DNA of 64,000 bases from positions 38,010,191 through 38,074,190 of the forward strand of contig NC_088302.1 of the NCBI RefSeq assembly GCF_032854445.1, in the 5' to 3' direction. Made by a program: the position numbers and the translations under genes. The notes under the pieces were generated by a model that worked only from the letters and a program-made list of their open reading frames with translations, did no database searches and had not been told where the DNA came from. Shown piece by piece: positions 46,373-57,400 of this stretch. Numbering within the stretch: the stretch's first letter is position 1; each line of letters begins with the position of its first letter. Origin of the DNA: Liolophura sinensis. Lineage: Eukaryota; Mollusca; Polyplacophora; Chitonida; Chitonidae.

Positions 46373-48430
46373 ATGTCAGGCAATGCGCAGAAAACGGACG
46401 CCACGTCGGTCCGTGTTCAAGTCTCTGTGGTGATGCTCAGCTTAGCCGCCCTGATAACCCTCCCGTTCACTGTCCACGGTCAGGCATGCACGGTCCAGAA
46501 CTGCCGCCCGCCCAACTGCTTCTGTAAGGGAGGGGACATCCCAGGAGGCCTACCCTTGACCAGTACACCTCAGTTAGTGATGTTGACCTTTGACGATGCC
46601 GTAACCCAGGAGCACTTTTCCAATTATCAGGCGATCTACAGGAACAAGGTAAACCCCGACGGTTGCCCTGCCAGCGGGACGTTCTATGTTACCCACGATT
46701 ACTCCAACTACCAAATGGTTCAGTCGTTATATAACGACGGACACGAGATAGCCAGCCATTCAATAAGCCACCGGTTGCCTCAAGGGTGGTGGACCTGGGC
46801 CTCCACTGCCGAGTGGACGGCGGAAATCGAGGGTCAGCGTCAGATCATCTCATCCTGGACAAACATTCCGAAGTCCGAGATCCGCGGGATGCGGGCACCA
46901 TATCTTGCTATAGGAGGGGACGCTCAGTTTCAGATGATCAGCGAGCTCTTAGCGGACAACTTTGTGTATGATGCTTCCGTAGGGTCCCGCATCCACAGTC
47001 AGTCTGCCTTCATCAGCCCCACCTGGCCGTACACAATGGACTATCCGCCCACAGACGAATGTGTCATTCCACCGTGCCCGACCCAGTCCTACCCAGGTGT
47101 CTGGGAGATTCCTCTCGTCGCCACCCAGACGCCCGCTGGACAATGGTGCTCTATGGAGGACGAATGTACACCGGGCATGACAGAGAACGAAGTCTATACC
47201 TACTTCATCCAAAATCTAGACCGGCACTACACCTCCAACCGCGCACCCTTCGGAATATTCCTACACGGACCATTTCTGCAAAACCCAGCTCATTTCCGTG
47301 CCCTTGACAGATTCATCACTGACGTCACGCAGAGAGGTGACGTGTACTTTGTTACGGCATGGCAGGTTATCGAGTGGATGAGGAACCCCACACCTGTCAC
47401 TCAGCTCGGCAGCTTTTTCTGTTCAATCAGGCCAAATGCGTCGCCCTGTGACGCATCTCAGGCTAATTTCTGTCTTTATGACGGCGGCGCTAATCTGGTG
47501 AACAGAAAGAAAAGAAGTGCCGCCTCGGAGCTGAAGGTCGAGAGTGAAATGTTCGGTAGTCAAACATTAAACCAAACCAATGTCAACCAAACGACAGGGA
47601 ATCAAACCGTTGGCAACCCAAACAACGGCAACCAAACTATTGGCAGCCCAGACAACAGTAACCAAACAGTTGGCAACCCCAACAACGGTAACCAAACAAT
47701 TGGCAATCCAAATAACGGCAACCAAACTATTAGCAATCCAAACAACAGTAACCAAACTGATGGAAATCAAAACAACGGCAACCAAACCGCTGGGAACCCA
47801 AACAACGGCAATCAAACCGTTGGCAATCAAACCGTTGGCAATCAAACCGTTGGCAATCAAACCGTTGGCAATCCAAACAACAGCAACCAAACCGTTGGCA
47901 ATCCAGACAACGGCAACCAAACTGTTGGCAATCCAAGCAACGGTAACCAAACTGCTGGAAACCAGACTACCGGAAATCAGACACTTGCTGGTTTAATTTT
48001 CGACAGTCTTGTACTTAACAGTTTATACCTAGAGAACCAAATCGCCGGAAATCAGACCGCTGGAAACCAGACTGCCGGAAATCAGACTGCTGGTAACCAG
48101 ACCAGCAACTTTGAAATGGACGACTTTGAGTTAGGAAACCAAATAGCTGGCAATCAGACAACGGGGAACCAGACAACGGGCAATCAGACAGCGAGTAACC
48201 AAACAGCCAACAACTTAACAGGTGACGACACTGGGTTTTTGGAGCTCAGAGCAGAGAAGGTTGATCTCGGATATCTGGACTCCGCAAGACTGAATCCTAG
48301 ACGGTCTGCTGGCTCTCAAAGGCGGAGCTTAAGGCAGAAGCGACAGAATTATAATGGTTGGCATAATATGTACACGTGCCATCCCTGTCCCCAGTCTTAT
48401 CCCTGGCTGGGCAACCCACAAGGACTATGA
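46373..48430 (+). CDS. Chitin deacetylase with an NQT-repeat linker
   Basis: Intact single-exon frame of 685 aa. I start at the ATG at 46373 because it places a hydrophobic signal sequence (about residues 14-37) just ahead of the mature Cys cluster CTVQNCRPPNCFC; upstream in-frame sequence looks untranslated. Catalytic motifs match the gene at 36502: TFDDAV (72-77), HEIASHSISH, RAPYL, LHG. The esterase domain ends near residue 370. A furin-like RKKR site (about 378-382) follows, then about 240 residues dominated by GNQT and GNPNNGNQT units with about 26 NQT sequons, then RQKR near 653 and a closing segment with CPQSYPWLGN. The enzyme should deacetylate chitin outside the cell; the repeat would be heavily N-glycosylated if it passes through the secretory path (inference). 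Confidence 0.92.
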   Translation: MSGNAQKTDATSVRVQVSVVMLSLAALITLPFTVHGQACTVQNCRPPNCFCKGGDIPGGLPLTSTPQLVMLTFDDAVTQEHFSNYQAIYRNKVNPDGCPASGTFYVTHDYSNYQMVQSLYNDGHEIASHSISHRLPQGWWTWASTAEWTAEIEGQRQIISSWTNIPKSEIRGMRAPYLAIGGDAQFQMISELLADNFVYDASVGSRIHSQSAFISPTWPYTMDYPPTDECVIPPCPTQSYPGVWEIPLVATQTPAGQWCSMEDECTPGMTENEVYTYFIQNLDRHYTSNRAPFGIFLHGPFLQNPAHFRALDRFITDVTQRGDVYFVTAWQVIEWMRNPTPVTQLGSFFCSIRPNASPCDASQANFCLYDGGANLVNRKKRSAASELKVESEMFGSQTLNQTNVNQTTGNQTVGNPNNGNQTIGSPDNSNQTVGNPNNGNQTIGNPNNGNQTISNPNNSNQTDGNQNNGNQTAGNPNNGNQTVGNQTVGNQTVGNQTVGNPNNSNQTVGNPDNGNQTVGNPSNGNQTAGNQTTGNQTLAGLIFDSLVLNSLYLENQIAGNQTAGNQTAGNQTAGNQTSNFEMDDFELGNQIAGNQTTGNQTTGNQTASNQTANNLTGDDTGFLELRAEKVDLGYLDSARLNPRRSAGSQRRSLRQKRQNYNGWHNMYTCHPCPQSYPWLGNPQGL
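47553..48225 (+). repeat. Coding GNQT repeat of the second deacetylase
   Basis: Short units of 15 bp (ggcaatcaaaccgtt) and 30 bp (adding aatccaaacaacggc) are arrayed in frame. Three near-identical blocks are broken by two non-repeat stretches (about 47985-48040 and 48105-48140). Units near 47811-47870 are identical at DNA level, implying recent duplication. Confidence 0.85.
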
Positions 48431-50329
48431 ATCTAGCAAATACAGAGACAAACCACAGGGCATTGCAAAAACAACTTGATAATGGATATGAAAGACACTT
48501 TCCATTCACGTGTACATAAGTTCTCATCCTTTTGTCGACCAAGGCCGCCTGGATGAAATTGACATGTATAAATATAGTTATTTTTAAAAAGTTAAACTTT
48601 ACAGTAACGTAACAAGATTAAATATGAAGAAAATAATCTTTGTTATTTTGCATTTAATAACAAAACGCTAAATATGTTTCCGTGCATTTTGTTTAGACAA
48701 TTCATACATCTGTGTTTTCGTGGTCAGATTTTCCGATGATACGTTTTATTTTCGTCTCTATAAAATCAGCGAACCTATGGGCCCCTTTCTATTAACTGAT
48801 AGAATGTAAATGTTTTATGTTTTTGTATGAATATGTATTTGAAATGATGCACTGTGAAAAGACCCTGCAGGGCCAAGTCAGCATTGTTAGGCGTTCTGAA
48901 CTTCCCTATAAAAATCAGCCCAATCTTCCGCAGCAGTGGTATCGGTTCAGCGTCGGTCAGAGTGCAGGACGTCTGTGTCTGTCGGTACGTGTTTCGTCGT
49001 GCCAAGGGGTAAAAAAAACCCCAACGTGTCATGACGAAAACGTCAGGGATTGTGGGACGAGGAAAGTTTAAAGGATGATCGTGAAATAGACGGCCTTGCT
49101 TAAACCCCTTCAGGCCGGTAATACGGGACACTTCCTGTCAGGGGTAACGTAAGGTCATTCTGTTATGCGCATGCTCATTTTCTCCATCTAAAGCTTGATT
49201 TGAAAGACTAACAGGTCAAAAAGTTTGACATTTTCCGTGCTGTTTTCGACTATTATATATTTAAATATTGAGTTTTTTTTATTTAATATCAACCAGAGGG
49301 CGCAATTGTGATTTCCAAGAATTTGTTCACTGTTATTTAATAAAAGTTTTTTTAACAAATGTTTTTGGTATTTTTTTTTTGGGTATTTATTTTTTCAATC
49401 ACACGATGGCGGTCATTTCATGGTTGGAGAGCCCCAGGTAAACCACCCACCTTTGGCAAGTTAAGTAAACTATCGAATGACCGAGCTTAAAATAGCGCGG
49501 TAGGTCACGTGACTCAATGCCGAGTGGAAAGTCCCGAGGGAAAAACAAAACCATCAGTTTGGGTCTACCGTCTATAATATGTACAGCTATGCGCAAACGT
49601 CCGTGGAAGTCGTATCAGAATTCCACTAATATGATTTCTTGAGTATAAGCACTATAATGCATGTGGGAAAAGCGTTTGGCAAAATCTTGCACTCTGTCTG
49701 ACTCCGAATTTACATCCGCCAACACTGGCCGAACGGACCCAGCCCTGACGCCCGGTGCATACAAATGTCCTCTCATATCTGATATTATGTAAAATGTACC
49801 TTATTCAAAGCTTCGTACGATACTGCAACCCAACATCGTTCTTTTTCAGTGGCGTAGGAAGCGGGCTACCCGTGGAGGGTCAAAAGTTGGGGTGGTTGTG
49901 AAAGAGGGTGGTGCAACATATGCCTTTCTACCACAATCCCACACACTTTTCAACCGAGCCGTATGAAAACAAATACACCACAATGGATATCCAGTGCTTT
50001 TCCTCTCAGTTTTGAATCGAATGTCAAAACATTTTTTTTAAAAATTTGATCAGATTAACGCAATGTTATTTTATTGATCTGTTATATTAATCTTACTAAA
50101 AACTAGCGTCTACAATTTTGTACTTTTCAAACTCGGACCATGTAACTTAGCATTGAAACGGAGGGAAAACACGTACGTCTATTCCTTCGAAGGCGCATCC
50201 ATGGCGAGGTGATTAACGTGCAAGCGCAGTGCAAAGCCATAGAACCGCTGACCAAATCGGTCGCTGTGAGCTCAGGTCCTGGTTTCTTATGCAGGTAGCG
50301 TTTACCTAAACTCCGAACAGGATTCAGGA
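48431..50329. other. 3' flank of the second deacetylase gene and intergenic DNA
   Basis: No supported gene. A 118-codon minus-strand frame at 48775-49131 lacks any feature. Decayed SINE pieces are seen near 49385-49500 and 50198-50300 (the latter with a box B-like tcggtcgctgtgagctcagg). Confidence 0.4.
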
Positions 50330-53260
50330 TAAGTGATCATGTTGACAGAAAAGCTGCAAGTGCTTCGCTGATGATGTGCTGGTCCGCCCCTTTATATTAT
50401 TCCAGCAAGTAAATTTCTTTGCAATCCCACTGGTTGGTGTTTTTTCTCCATTCCGACCAGGGAAATTTCTAGAATAGCAATAGGTGGATTTCCCCGGATT
50501 CCCATTGGTTACTTCAGTGAAATAACTGTCAAATCTCGACGGCTGAAACCCTGTCTTCCTTGATATTAAAGTTAAACGGTACTAAGCCCGTTGCAACCGA
50601 CTCATACCCATGTTTCCTTCAACCAACACTCAGTAAAACTCGCCAACCATTGGCTGATCAGAAAGTCTGACCATGTATGTTTGACATGTTATTAGATTAT
50701 TCCCTTCCACCCAGTGTTTTCCAACTGGGAATTCCCCATTATGTCTCCAGTACTGGAGCTTTATGGTTTGGCATGCCTTTATGTCCTTTCAAGGTGCTAC
50801 ATATCTGCAATGAAATGGTTTTCAGCCATTTGCCCAATGCCTGTAACTTTTATTTAATTTCAATCCTTTTGAACGGGTGGGCGGAGGGTGACGGGGTTCA
50901 TATGGTATTTCCAGACTGCCATTCGATGATGACGTCATTCTTCCACTAGCTTCCAACTGAGATTTGCGACAATGTTGCAAAACCCACCGAACTTTTTTCT
51001 CTAGTGACGTAAAACGGTTGACCCAGATTTTGGGACAAGGTTCACAATGGTTGACCTATTTATACACCACCGCGTAGCTGTAATGGTCTACTCACCCTCA
51101 AACGACCTTCTCAGAAAAAGAGTACATGCACACTGACACGACGAAAGTTGTCAATGAGGTATCGCTACTCAGGTCAGACAGGAACATTTTAGGAAACGCA
51201 TGGCTGGATTTCTTTACCGAGGTTTCAGGATGACTACGCCACTCGTCTCAGTTTCATACGATGCGGACTTTTTTCGATGTTTTGGCTTTTACTTCGCGGA
51301 ACGTGGCGTCCACCCCAACGTTTGAGGGGTCTTTGGAGGATAAGCGACTTCATAATAGACATCATAGCACCCCAAGAGTAATTGTTTAAGTGCGAACTCC
51401 AGCACTGGAGAGAGTGTAGAAGGGGAAACACAAGCCCATGACCTTTCATACCAACCGATTCCAACCGCTTCTGGCCGGATGGAATTCAACTTATCTCCCT
51501 TTTTCACCAACAAACATGCAGTAAAGCTCGCCAACTCGCTCGCTCGTGGCTGATTCTCATTTTTCACACATCTGTCCCATGATCGTAACTTTTGTTTAAC
51601 TTTAAACCATTTCAGCGGAGGATTTCAAATGATATGTCCAGGTTGGCATTCGTCATTCGATGATGACGTCTCCTTAGGGTAGTTTACCCGTGGATCTCCG
51701 AACTCAATTATTCTTGCAACGTGTGTTAACTTCTCCGGTGTTTGTTATAACTGTGCATAGTCCTCCAGCGTTAATTCAGGAAGATTCCTGTTCTGCCTTC
51801 ACTGAGTTTTGGAAGTTTTGGAAAGGCTGCAAGTACTTCCCTGGGCTGTTGGCTTGCCCCCTCATATTCGTGCAGTAAGTCAACTTGTTTGGATTCCCAT
51901 TGGATAGTATTTTTGTCCTTTCCCAAATTTTCTGGAAAAGCTGTTGGTGGAATTTCCCAGACTAATGGAGAAAAAATGTTAACGTTCTAGACTTCTTTGT
52001 TCTTCAAGTCGACTGGTACCAATATTTATGTATCTATTTACCAACCAGAACACACTAAAACTCGCCAGCCTCTGGTTGCACAGACAGCTGGACGACGTAC
52101 GTTTGTCAGGTAATTGGATTATTTCGTTTTGCACATTTTTTCAAACGAGAACTTTGGTTCTAGTACTGGTACTCAGTGATTAGCTGATCTCCTTGCACGT
52201 TGTTCCGTTATGCAAAATTGCAACACTTTTGCAGAACTACTAATATTAATCAACATTTTGCAAATAGCTGTCATTTTCAATCAGGATTTTTCCATAGTAT
52301 TTCCAGGCTGGCACTCAGTGAGGACATCATCTTTCCAGCAGTTTACACGACTAAGAATTGCAACATTGTTGCAACACCAACCAAATTTTCCTCAAAAGGC
52401 TGACCCAGATTTTGCAACGAAGTCCATAAAGTTTAAAAGATTCAGACTTCCATGCACCTATTGACTCACAGAGGTTTGCAGAACTCATTCGTTTAGAGGG
52501 TTTTTCCTATGGCCATACAAAATCCTCCAGCTAAAGACGAGATGTGGCGGGCAATTGCACAGAATTCCTAGTCTCACTTCTGAGTTTGGATTAAGACCTT
52601 TTCTGCTTGCCATCTTCTCTCTCGAACAGTTGAAACATGGTCCCTGTAGGACACCGTCGCATAACTGTAAAACACTTATCCGTTCTCACACAACCTTTGG
52701 AGAACTGGAAATACACTCACGTGTCGAGAAGCTCCCATGGAATGTTCCTGGCAGTGTGGTGGATAAGATCTTGACAAAGCCACGCTTTGATTTCTTTAGA
52801 GATTTCGTTTGAAAATTGGTAAATTTCTTGGTACGATTCCTGACTTTCATACCACGGAAACGAGAATTACTTTGTAGGCATTCCGAGAGAGAGGATCTAG
52901 TACGATAAGGCAGAGAATCGGCTCCTCACAGCTACGATAAGAAACTGCAAATTTCAAAATCCCAGCACAATTCTGTAAGTTTCCGTATCCGTAGTATAAA
53001 ATTTGGTCGAAGCGCCCATAAAAGATACTTACAAAGCCATAAAACAGATCGTGATAAACCCGCCAATAATGCAATTTCCATTTGTTTCGCCTTGGAACTT
53101 TTCAACCTTTCACAATGCACGCACTGATCTACATTCTGCAATTATCTTTCGTGTAATTTTAGTTCATCGTTGTGTTTTTTAACCGTGAATTTGCCAAGGT
53201 ATTTCCACAGCGCAGCTCGGTGAGGACTTCGTCCTTTCCATCTGTTTCCGCAGCATTTGC
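50330..53260. repeat. Block of diverged copies of an unknown repeat unit
   Basis: The same landmarks recur in several places. An aaaactcgccaacc-type motif is at about 50636, 51527 and 52056; a tatttccagactgccattcg-type motif with gatgacgtc is at about 50905, 51640, 52292 and 53197; and a gcaagtgcttcgctg/gcaagtacttccctg motif is at about 50356 and 51828. The copies differ widely and have gained and lost segments. No protein-coding frame persists through them. Confidence 0.5.
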
Positions 53261-53592
53261 AACATTAGAAAGGTTTAGTTAAAAAGTTACAAGTTCAACT
53301 TCAAACCAGAATTAGTTTATATATTCTACACTGAAGTTACAAATTCAACTTCTAACTAAAGGTCCCCAAAGTTGGAACACAAGAATGACCCTTTCTTTTA
53401 CACGATGCCCGTCTTCGTTCTTTCAACAGCCTGTCACATATTAAACGGATTCATCTTTACCTCAGTCTATTTGCCGGCACAGGAGGATTGTAACATTATT
53501 GCAATGTACCTATAACGACTACATTTCTTGACATTCTTGACACAAAGGCTACCTAACACATGCAATGAAAACATACCCACGAAGAAACAACA

Positions 53593-53766
53593 GTATTTAT
53601 TTATTTGACTGATATTTTACGCCGTACTCAGTTACATTTCACTTCACATACGACGGCGACCAGCATTATGGTGCGAGAAAACCGGGCCGAAACGACTGCA
53701 TTTCTGAGAGAGTCTTTGGTCATTGCGCTGCGCTGGTGCGCTAACCACCTCTGCCACGGAGGTAAC
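53593..53766 (-). mobile_element. Internally deleted SINE
   Basis: Tail (tttatttgactgatatttta), short body (gcattatggtgcgagaaaac) and tRNA-like head (gctaaccacctctgccacgg) are present, but about 90 bases of the middle are missing. Flanks gaaacaacag and gaaacaaaag suggest an old target duplication. Confidence 0.7.
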
Positions 53767-54464
53767 CGAAACAAAAGGAAAAAGGAAAAACAAACAATCT
53801 ATATTTTAGATATAAATTTCTTTCCAAACGTATTCAATGGCATACCATACTAAAGTTTGAGACACAACCTATATCACTTACAAAATTTAAATACATGTAC
53901 TTTAAAACGCTAATTTCTACAGAAACGTCACAATGTGGGTTTAGGAAGTATGGGTATTTTACATGATCCTTTTCATTTGGCTGCCAAGAAATGGTGAATC
54001 ATCAGTGACTACTATCAACTGACAGCTACATTATAGCCTACTTACTGCTCTAACATATGGGAAGTTCAAAAGGCTGAATTCCATAAAAGTCATGTTTCGC
54101 TTTAAGTCATAATTTGAAATTTCATAAAAATGTTCCTATCACAGCAGTTAAAACTGGGAACTCCAAACATGTGTTATGTTAAAATAAATGCTTTATGACT
54201 TGGTCTTCTCGGGTAATAAACTACACAACATATTCCCGTCCTAAATCTTAACTGTAAATAAAAAAATCACTTTGCAGAATCGTCACCCTAGTGCTTTGAA
54301 TCGATGCTTACGCAGATGCCTTATCCGTAACAGTCCACACGACTTGTACAAAAACTGGAATGTTCTTCACCTTTGAAGTCTTTCCACACCCAGTGAGGAT
54401 TGCATGGAACTTATGCCATAAAGGTCCACAATTATACCATAAAATTAGGTAACTGATTATTTAG
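53767..54464. other. 3' flank of VPS36
   Basis: Presumed 3' untranslated region and intergenic DNA. No gene, and no convincing AATAAA on the minus strand. Confidence 0.4.
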
Positions 54465-57400
54465 TTAGGCAGCACGACTAAGAAACAGGTTAGGGTAAAA
54501 CCTTAGGCCTTCCACAGTCTCATCTCGACACACGCCACCAGCTTTCTCTGTGGACAGTAACCTGGACAAAGAAAACAAATAAATATGGTCAGAAGTGAAA
54601 ACTTTTCCAAGACATATGATAAAATTTGTTTTAATCAGAAAAACAAAACATCTGTACTCTCCCTGGTTCACATCTATTTATTTCACTAAAGCAACCTATG
54701 AGGCTATCAGGTCTGCATGACAATTACATCAACCCATCAGAGATCACAATACTCACCTTTCTTTGGCCAATACAACTGATAAACCAATCACAGACGACAA
54801 TTCTTCAGCAGTTACTGAGCCTTTCTCTTCTACCTGCAAACAGAATTGTACAATCATGTACATCAAAAAAAATCAGTCGCATTTAATACTTTGCTGATAT
54901 GTCAGTACCACCTACCCTGAAGTGTCAGGCCAGTGAGACAAACGGAAGTGTCATGCCAGTGAGACACCCTGAAGTGTCATGCCAGTGAGACACCCTGAAG
55001 TGTCATGCTAGTGAGACACCAGACAATACACCCTAAAGAGGTAACATTATACTGACACCAGGCCTATCAGTTCTGCTTCTTTGCTCTAGCTGTTCAGTGC
55101 TGAGTGCCAAGCCATGTAGCAACAAATACTGTTTTCAAATGTTTTGGTATGACCCGGGCCAGGTTTCATCTTAAGTCTCCCAACATCTGGTGCAACAGTC
55201 AAATGTAGATGTACCAGAATGAGGGCACTCACAAGTGCTTTTGTCTCTTTGATGACCTGTTCTTCGCTGTGCGTCTGTAGCTGTAGGACCATAACCCCAC
55301 TGTCGAACAAGCGTAACCTGGGAACGAAAAAAAAAAGTTCGAACAGTTGGCTCAATATTTCAACTGAGAAACTTAACAAAACAGATCTCTGCATTTACAA
55401 CATGTTTCGAATGATGCAAGCCAGACAAAGTAATGAAATCTATTATTAGTTTGAGTCAAACAAGAAATACCTAAACAATGTACATGAATATCACTTGATG
55501 ATGTACCATGCCTTTCAGTTTGTCACCTACAAATGCCAATCCTTGTAATTAAGTGCATAAACTGTAATTTGATTTCACATTGAAATTGCAACTGAAAGCC
55601 AAACACAAACTGCCAAATACATTTCTAGCTATGTAGATTTCACTAGCATACATAGTACTATTAATCAGCATACCTGACAGGTGTTTTTAAAATGTCCAAC
55701 ATCTCACAGGCATTCAGAAGATCTTCTGGGGACAATAGCTGTGGGACAAATACAGGTAAAAAAGAAATGACTTTCTCAAATCTTGCTGGATTAAAAATGA
55801 AAAACAAAAACACCTCAATCACCCAGCATCTTCAAGGAATAGACTAAACATTTGAAATTAAAAAACAAAAAAAAAAAAACAAAAAAAAAATATCATGCAT
55901 TCTATGTCACAATACAAACTATATTATATTTGCATACAGTATAATGGTTATTGTAATACACTGTTTATATTTTTTTTATTATTTATTAGTAAGAAATTCC
56001 TCTTACCTCCATTCCCCTGGCTCTGTTTATGCGACAGTATGCATCTGTAAGAGTCATGATCCCACCACATTCCTGAGAACATCAACATTATAACTAAATG
56101 TCCAAAGTCATGAACAACAAGGGACATAAACAACTGGCTAAGTGAGCCTAGGGCCTGTTTCACACAAGCCATTTTGGGCAAAACTTCAGTCGTCTTTACA
56201 AAATAAAATATCGAAAGTTGAAACCAAACCTGTACCACCACAGCACAGAATTAGCATTAAAAATTTCGTTGATTTCATGCATATTTATAGGAGTTTAGTT
56301 TGGATGGCAGTATTAAGCTACAGCTGAAAACAGCCTTGTGAGACAGACCCCTGGTTCAGACTTGAGTTAGGACTATTTATCATTGACTGAAGAGATCAAA
56401 GGGTTAAATCTCTTCAATGTCAAAGGGTCAATAAATTAAAGGGCGACAAGGAGAGTTTTTTATATATCAATCTCGAATCTTTTGCTCCTTCATTTTGTTT
56501 CATTTACAGAGTTTATCCGCTAGTCTGTTAACTGCCTTGTGTAGGTCAGAATTCTGGTCATAAGGTAATGATGCAATCAAACACTGAAATCCTGCAAATA
56601 ACTCTTGTCCAAACTGCATGTGAGCCTGATATGTGAAATATCACAGCTGTAGATAGGTATTCACCGATGCAAATTTTGACAAGTTCGGTTATGATCGACA
56701 AAGAGCTTCTTGAAGGTGAATGGATCCATTTTAAATGGCAATACCTTCAGTGGTGTCTCCAGTACAGAGGAGACTTCCCTGGCCAGTTCAGAGTAATACC
56801 TATCCCCTGTACCATGGGTGACCCGAGTCACAGGGTCGGGGATTCCCATACTTAACAGGTAGGACTTGAACCTGACAGTCTGAAAAAGAAAATAAAATGA
56901 AAGCTGGCACAATATCTTTCTCAGGAAAATATGATCAGTCTTTCTTTGTGGGAATGGTGCACACAGCCTAGTACACATTTTGAGAAAATGATGGGCAGTT
57001 TTACACACTTTCTTTATTCACACATTTTCTTTCTCAGGTACATGTAGTTACAGACAACATAGTACACTTTTTTGTGGGAACAATATATACAGCCTGCCTC
57101 AGTTTTTGAGAGAACACTACAGACAGCCTAACACACTTTCCCTCTAATAACAGTACACAGAGCCTAACACACATTCTAAGCCAATACTGACAGCCTGAAA
57201 CACCCCTTTCTGAAAATTGTGCAGACAGCTTAGCACACTTTGTGAAAAAAGGTACAGACAGACTAGCACACTTTTTTGCTGAGAACAGTACTAACAGCCT
57301 AGCACACGTTCTTTCTGAGAACAAAAGACAAAATATCATCTGTGTGAGAATGATACACATGGAAAACCTAGCACACTACCTTTCTGAGAATGGTACAGAC

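Noticed and set aside
47567-47950. 127-codon minus-strand frame in the second deacetylase gene
   Set aside because: Antisense of the NQT repeat.
48775-49131. 118-codon minus-strand frame downstream of the second deacetylase
   Set aside because: No recognisable motif; overlaps the probable 3' flank of the deacetylase gene on the other strand.
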